Below, piece by piece: positions 6,761-9,044 of a DNA stretch of 9,044 nucleotides. The DNA lies in contig JAGLRY010000255.1 in the NCBI GenBank assembly GCA_023135995.1, positions 1-9,044 on the forward strand, given 5' to 3'. Position 1 is the stretch's first letter. Each line of letters starts with the position of its first letter. Source of the stretch: Candidatus Aminicenantota bacterium. Its GTDB lineage: Bacteria > Acidobacteriota > Aminicenantia > Aminicenantales > Aminicenantaceae. Below the pieces are notes generated by a model. That model searched no databases and was not told where the DNA came from. It was given only the letters and a program-made list of their open reading frames with translations. A program made the position numbers and the translations under genes.

Positions 6761-7504
6761 TCAATTGTATGCCATAAATAGAGGGCTTTTCTGTTTGAGA
6801 ATCTCTCGTTGTGCGGTGATGAGCGTTTGGATGCCTTTGTCGGCGAGGTCCAACAGGGCATTGAGTTCCTTTTTGGTGAACGGGATTTTTTCAGCGGTGG
6901 CTTGGATCTCGACAATTTGCCCAGAGTCAGTTCCCACCACATTCATGTCTGTCTCGGCATTGGAATCCTCGATGTAATCCAGATCCAGCAACATCTCGCC
7001 CTCGACTATGCCCATGCTCACAGCGCTGACAAGATGTTTAAGGGGCATTTGGTCGATGACGCCGTTGTCCATCATCTTTTTTAGGCTCAAGGCTAGGGCC
7101 ACACAGCCTGCTGTGATCGATGCCGATCGAGTTCCTCCATCGGCTTGGATAACATCACAGTCGATGATCACAGTCCTTTCTTCCAGGATTCTGAGATCAG
7201 CCGCAGCACGCAGTGACCTCCCGATGAGACGCTGGATCTCCTGGGTCCTGCCGGAAATACGCCCTGGAGTTCTTTCTCGATTGGTCCGTTTCTCTGTAGA
7301 GCGAGGGAGCATGGAGTATTCCGCTGTGATCCATCCTTGTCCGCTCCCCCTAAGAAATGGGGGGACTTTCTCGTCGATGGTGGCTGTGGCTAGGACTTTT
7401 GTTTTTCCCATTTCGATAAGAGCAGAACCGTCGGCAAATTCCATATAATCAGGAATGATCGTAATCGGTCTTATAACGTCAAAGTCACGGTCGTTGGTCC
7501 TCAT
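6761..7504 (-). CDS. rph: Ribonuclease PH
   Basis: 247 residues, a phosphate-dependent 3' to 5' exoribonuclease that trims tRNA 3' ends and assembles as a hexameric ring in the cytoplasm. The family opening is seen as R-x-N-D-R (2-6), followed by GSALIEMGKTKVLATATI (26-43), the phosphate-site QADGGTR (120-126) with R126, R86 in the GRISGR segment, and the acidic pair D180 and D186 in the DYIEDSNAETDMN stretch (176-188) that matches the catalytic/metal aspartates. Length fits the usual 240-250. The frame opens 57 bases further upstream, but the ATG at 7504 has AGGAAGG five bases before it and matches the family N-terminus, so the extra 19 residues are rejected. A candidate promoter lies directly upstream. 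This is a housekeeping enzyme sitting between envelope genes, with no sign of damage. Confidence 0.96.
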   Translation of the reverse strand: MRTNDRDFDVIRPITIIPDYMEFADGSALIEMGKTKVLATATIDEKVPPFLRGSGQGWITAEYSMLPRSTEKRTNRERTPGRISGRTQEIQRLIGRSLRAAADLRILEERTVIIDCDVIQADGGTRSASITAGCVALALSLKKMMDNGVIDQMPLKHLVSAVSMGIVEGEMLLDLDYIEDSNAETDMNVVGTDSGQIVEIQATAEKIPFTKKELNALLDLADKGIQTLITAQREILKQKSPLFMAYN

Positions 7505-7509
7505 GATCG

Positions 7510-7516
7510 CCTTCCT
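7510..7516 (-). promoter_or_regulatory. Ribosome binding site that decides the rph start
   Basis: AGGAAGG on the minus strand, five bases before ATG at 7504. It selects this start over the longer open frame beginning at 7561. Confidence 0.75.
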
Positions 7517-7538
7517 TTTCACCGTAAGATTTTTTCTG

Positions 7539-7567
7539 ATTATAAAAGGATAATATAACACTCACAA
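7539..7567 (-). promoter_or_regulatory. Candidate sigma70-type promoter for rph and downstream genes
   Basis: On the minus strand TTGTGA (7562-7567; four of six match TTGACA) is separated by exactly 17 bases from a perfect TATAAT (7539-7544). Transcription would begin near 7532, about 28 bases before the rph ATG, and the AGGAAGG ribosome site would lie within that leader. The 78-base gap between the acyltransferase stop and the rph start is AT-rich, as expected for a promoter. No terminator is visible between the two genes, so read-through from the lipid A genes may also occur. Confidence 0.55.
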
Positions 7568-7582
7568 CCAAAGTTCAAACTT

Positions 7583-8473
7583 TTAGATTTTAGGCTGGGA
7601 GCGCCATCTGTCATGGAACCAGAGCCAGAATTCGGGCTGATCGCGGATTTGGTCTTCGATGATTTTTGTGCACTCCTGAGTGATGCGTTGGACATCTGCA
7701 CTGTAATCCCCTGAAGGAGTGAACTCTAGCGGTTTGAGCAAACGGACATGATACCCTTTCATGGGTGTCGGTAAACAAAAGGCGGGAACGATCGGGGCTC
7801 CCGTCCGGAGGTGAAATGTGGCCAGGGCCGGCGTTGTCCCCGCCAGCTTGCCGAAGAAGTCGACAAATATGGCCTGGTCATGAAGGACATTCTGGTCTAT
7901 AAGAATAGCCACGATCCTGTTTTCCTTGAGAGACCGGAATGTTTGGCGCGTGGCCTGTTGTTTATAGATGACGCGTGCGCCAAAGCTTTCACGGAGAGCA
8001 AGGAGTTCATCTTCGAGGCACTTGATATCAAGAGCCCTGGCGATGACGTGGAATTCCCCCAGCTTCGAGAGCAAAATAGTCCCAAATTCCCAATTTCCAT
8101 AATGGGCTGTGACGACCAAAACACCCTTCCCCTTATTAAGAGCAGTCCGAACGTGTTCTTCGCCTTCGATGCTGAGCAGCGCTTCTTTGGTCTCATCAGA
8201 CAGGCTTGAAAACTTCATAATATCAAAGAGGGCTTCGCTAAAATGTGCAAAGGAACTCTGCGCTATCCTCTTTTTATCCAATCGAGATATCTTGTCTCCG
8301 AAGGCGATGTCCAGATTTTTGAGGGCGATTCCTCGGTGTTTCTTATCGAAACAATATACGGTGCGCCCTAACATTCGTCCTATTGCCAGACAGAGCTTTC
8401 GAGGAAGAAGTCTGATGAAACCTTTGAATCCCCGGAACAACACATGAATCACTTTGTGACCTGTTTCAGGCAT
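7583..8473 (-). CDS. lpxL: Lipid A late acyltransferase (LpxL/HtrB family)
   Basis: 296 residues, close to the usual length of about 300. Family members transfer a secondary acyl chain onto lipid A at the cytoplasmic face of the inner membrane. The catalytic HX4E motif is H124-YGNW-E129 in TAHYGNWEF. DQN at 193-195, the GKLAGTTPALATFHLRTGAPIVP region (208-230) and the terminal FWLWFHDRWRSQP (282-294) are all hallmarks of the family. The N-terminal 35 residues are basic and moderately hydrophobic, consistent with membrane association without a clear transmembrane helix. ATG at 8473 overlaps the end of lpxK by 8 bases and has AGGAGG ten bases upstream, so the two are probably translationally coupled. 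Which acyl chain or position is used (LpxL, LpxM or another acyltransferase of the family) cannot be decided from sequence alone. Confidence 0.9.
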   Translation of the reverse strand: MPETGHKVIHVLFRGFKGFIRLLPRKLCLAIGRMLGRTVYCFDKKHRGIALKNLDIAFGDKISRLDKKRIAQSSFAHFSEALFDIMKFSSLSDETKEALLSIEGEEHVRTALNKGKGVLVVTAHYGNWEFGTILLSKLGEFHVIARALDIKCLEDELLALRESFGARVIYKQQATRQTFRSLKENRIVAILIDQNVLHDQAIFVDFFGKLAGTTPALATFHLRTGAPIVPAFCLPTPMKGYHVRLLKPLEFTPSGDYSADVQRITQECTKIIEDQIRDQPEFWLWFHDRWRSQPKI

Positions 8474-9044
8474 CAGGAAGGCCCCTCCTTTTCAGGTGAG
8501 AGAAGACTCTGGCAAAAAGCTCCTCTTCGGTTTTGATGCCGATCTTTATGTAATACACCGGGATATCCCGGAATGCTTGGTTCCCTTTGATCTTGACAGC
8601 ATCCTTTTCCGTTGTAATGCAAACATCTGCCTTCTGGCCGTAAAAAAGATCTGCGATCTGTTTTACAGACTCTGATGGATAAGGATGATGGTCAGGAAAG
8701 GGAATGAAAGGGAGTGGCTTTATTCCTGCTTGTTCGAGGAGTTTTCGGAATCGGTCTGGCCGTGCGATGCCGCAAAATGCGAGCACCCGTTTTTCTTTGA
8801 GGGCCGATATGGATTCCTCTATTCTTTCCATATTATAGAGGCCCTCAATGGAGACAGTATAAGAAAACGTGTCCACCTCTGGCAGGCGGAGAAATATGTT
8901 TTGTTCTATCTTGGCGTCGGCACCTTCTTTGAGCAGCAGAATATCGGCCCGTTTGATGGAGGAGAGGGGTTCCCGCAAAGGAAGATTTTCTGAAGGGTCG
9001 TAAAGGACGATGTCTAGATCCCTGTAGAGACGCCTGTGCTGGAA
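8466..9044 (-). CDS. lpxK: Tetraacyldisaccharide 4'-kinase LpxK (partial, N-terminus beyond right edge)
   Basis: The 4'-kinase phosphorylates the tetraacyldisaccharide precursor to give lipid IVA at the inner membrane. The last 192 residues are present, and the frame is open to the edge. It begins with FQHRRLYRDLDIVLYD, the continuation of the conserved DGFQH motif whose first two residues fall outside the window. Then come RVLAFCGIARPDRF, PFPDHHPYP and ITTEKDAVKI, the three C-terminal signatures of LpxK. The Walker A part of the kinase lies beyond the edge. A TTG inside the window is not the start, because conserved family sequence runs upstream of it. The TGA stop overlaps the ATG of the acyltransferase by 8 bases, as in a compact lipid A operon. 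Confidence 0.93.
   Translation of the reverse strand, partial: FQHRRLYRDLDIVLYDPSENLPLREPLSSIKRADILLLKEGADAKIEQNIFLRLPEVDTFSYTVSIEGLYNMERIEESISALKEKRVLAFCGIARPDRFRKLLEQAGIKPLPFIPFPDHHPYPSESVKQIADLFYGQKADVCITTEKDAVKIKGNQAFRDIPVYYIKIGIKTEEELFARVFSHLKRRGLPDA
8484..8489 (-). promoter_or_regulatory. Ribosome binding site of the acyltransferase, inside lpxK
   Basis: AGGAGG on the minus strand, ten bases before ATG at 8473 and entirely within the lpxK coding sequence. It supports coupled translation of the kinase and the acyltransferase. Confidence 0.6.

Noticed and set aside
6761..7561. Longer version of RNase PH starting at 7561.
   Set aside because: The extra 19 residues are not typical of the family and would cover the candidate promoter. 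The ATG at 7504 has a good ribosome site.
8466..8978. A separate gene of 170 residues starting at TTG 8978.
   Set aside because: The same frame continues upstream to the window edge with conserved LpxK sequence, so this is an internal codon of a partial gene.

Overview
The window holds seven genes, all read from the minus strand, packed with gaps of 24 to 110 bases and one 8-base overlap. In transcription order (high to low coordinates) they are: the C-terminal part of the lipid A 4'-kinase LpxK (cut by the right edge), a lipid A/lauroyl-type acyltransferase (LpxL/HtrB family), RNase PH, a UDP-glucuronate decarboxylase (UDP-xylose synthase), a flotillin-like membrane scaffold protein, a 784-residue fusion of a class I aspartate-type aminotransferase with a PEPCK/HPr-kinase-like P-loop domain, and an ATP-type phosphoenolpyruvate carboxykinase (cut by the left edge). 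No RNA gene, insertion sequence, CRISPR array or phage gene was seen, and no stretch over 300 bases lacks a gene.

The lipid A genes indicate a diderm (Gram-negative-type) bacterium. Base composition is moderate and most genes have clear Shine-Dalgarno sites. The unusual aminotransferase fusion and the divergent PEPCK suggest a little-studied lineage, perhaps a candidate phylum near Acidobacteriota/Aminicenantes. That placement is a guess, since no phylogenetic marker can be compared here.

Functionally there are two blocks. The right block (about 5778-9044) builds the cell envelope (LpxK, LpxL-like, UDP-xylose synthase), with RNase PH embedded behind its own candidate sigma70-type promoter. 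The left block (1-5667) is flotillin, the aminotransferase fusion and PEPCK. An aspartate aminotransferase makes oxaloacetate and PEPCK turns oxaloacetate into phosphoenolpyruvate, so the last two genes encode consecutive steps from aspartate to gluconeogenesis.

The most notable item is the fusion protein. Its C-terminal half shares the layout of the neighbouring PEPCK but has an altered P-loop and has lost most PEPCK catalytic residues, so it looks like a pseudo-PEPCK or regulatory kinase domain attached to the enzyme that supplies PEPCK's substrate.
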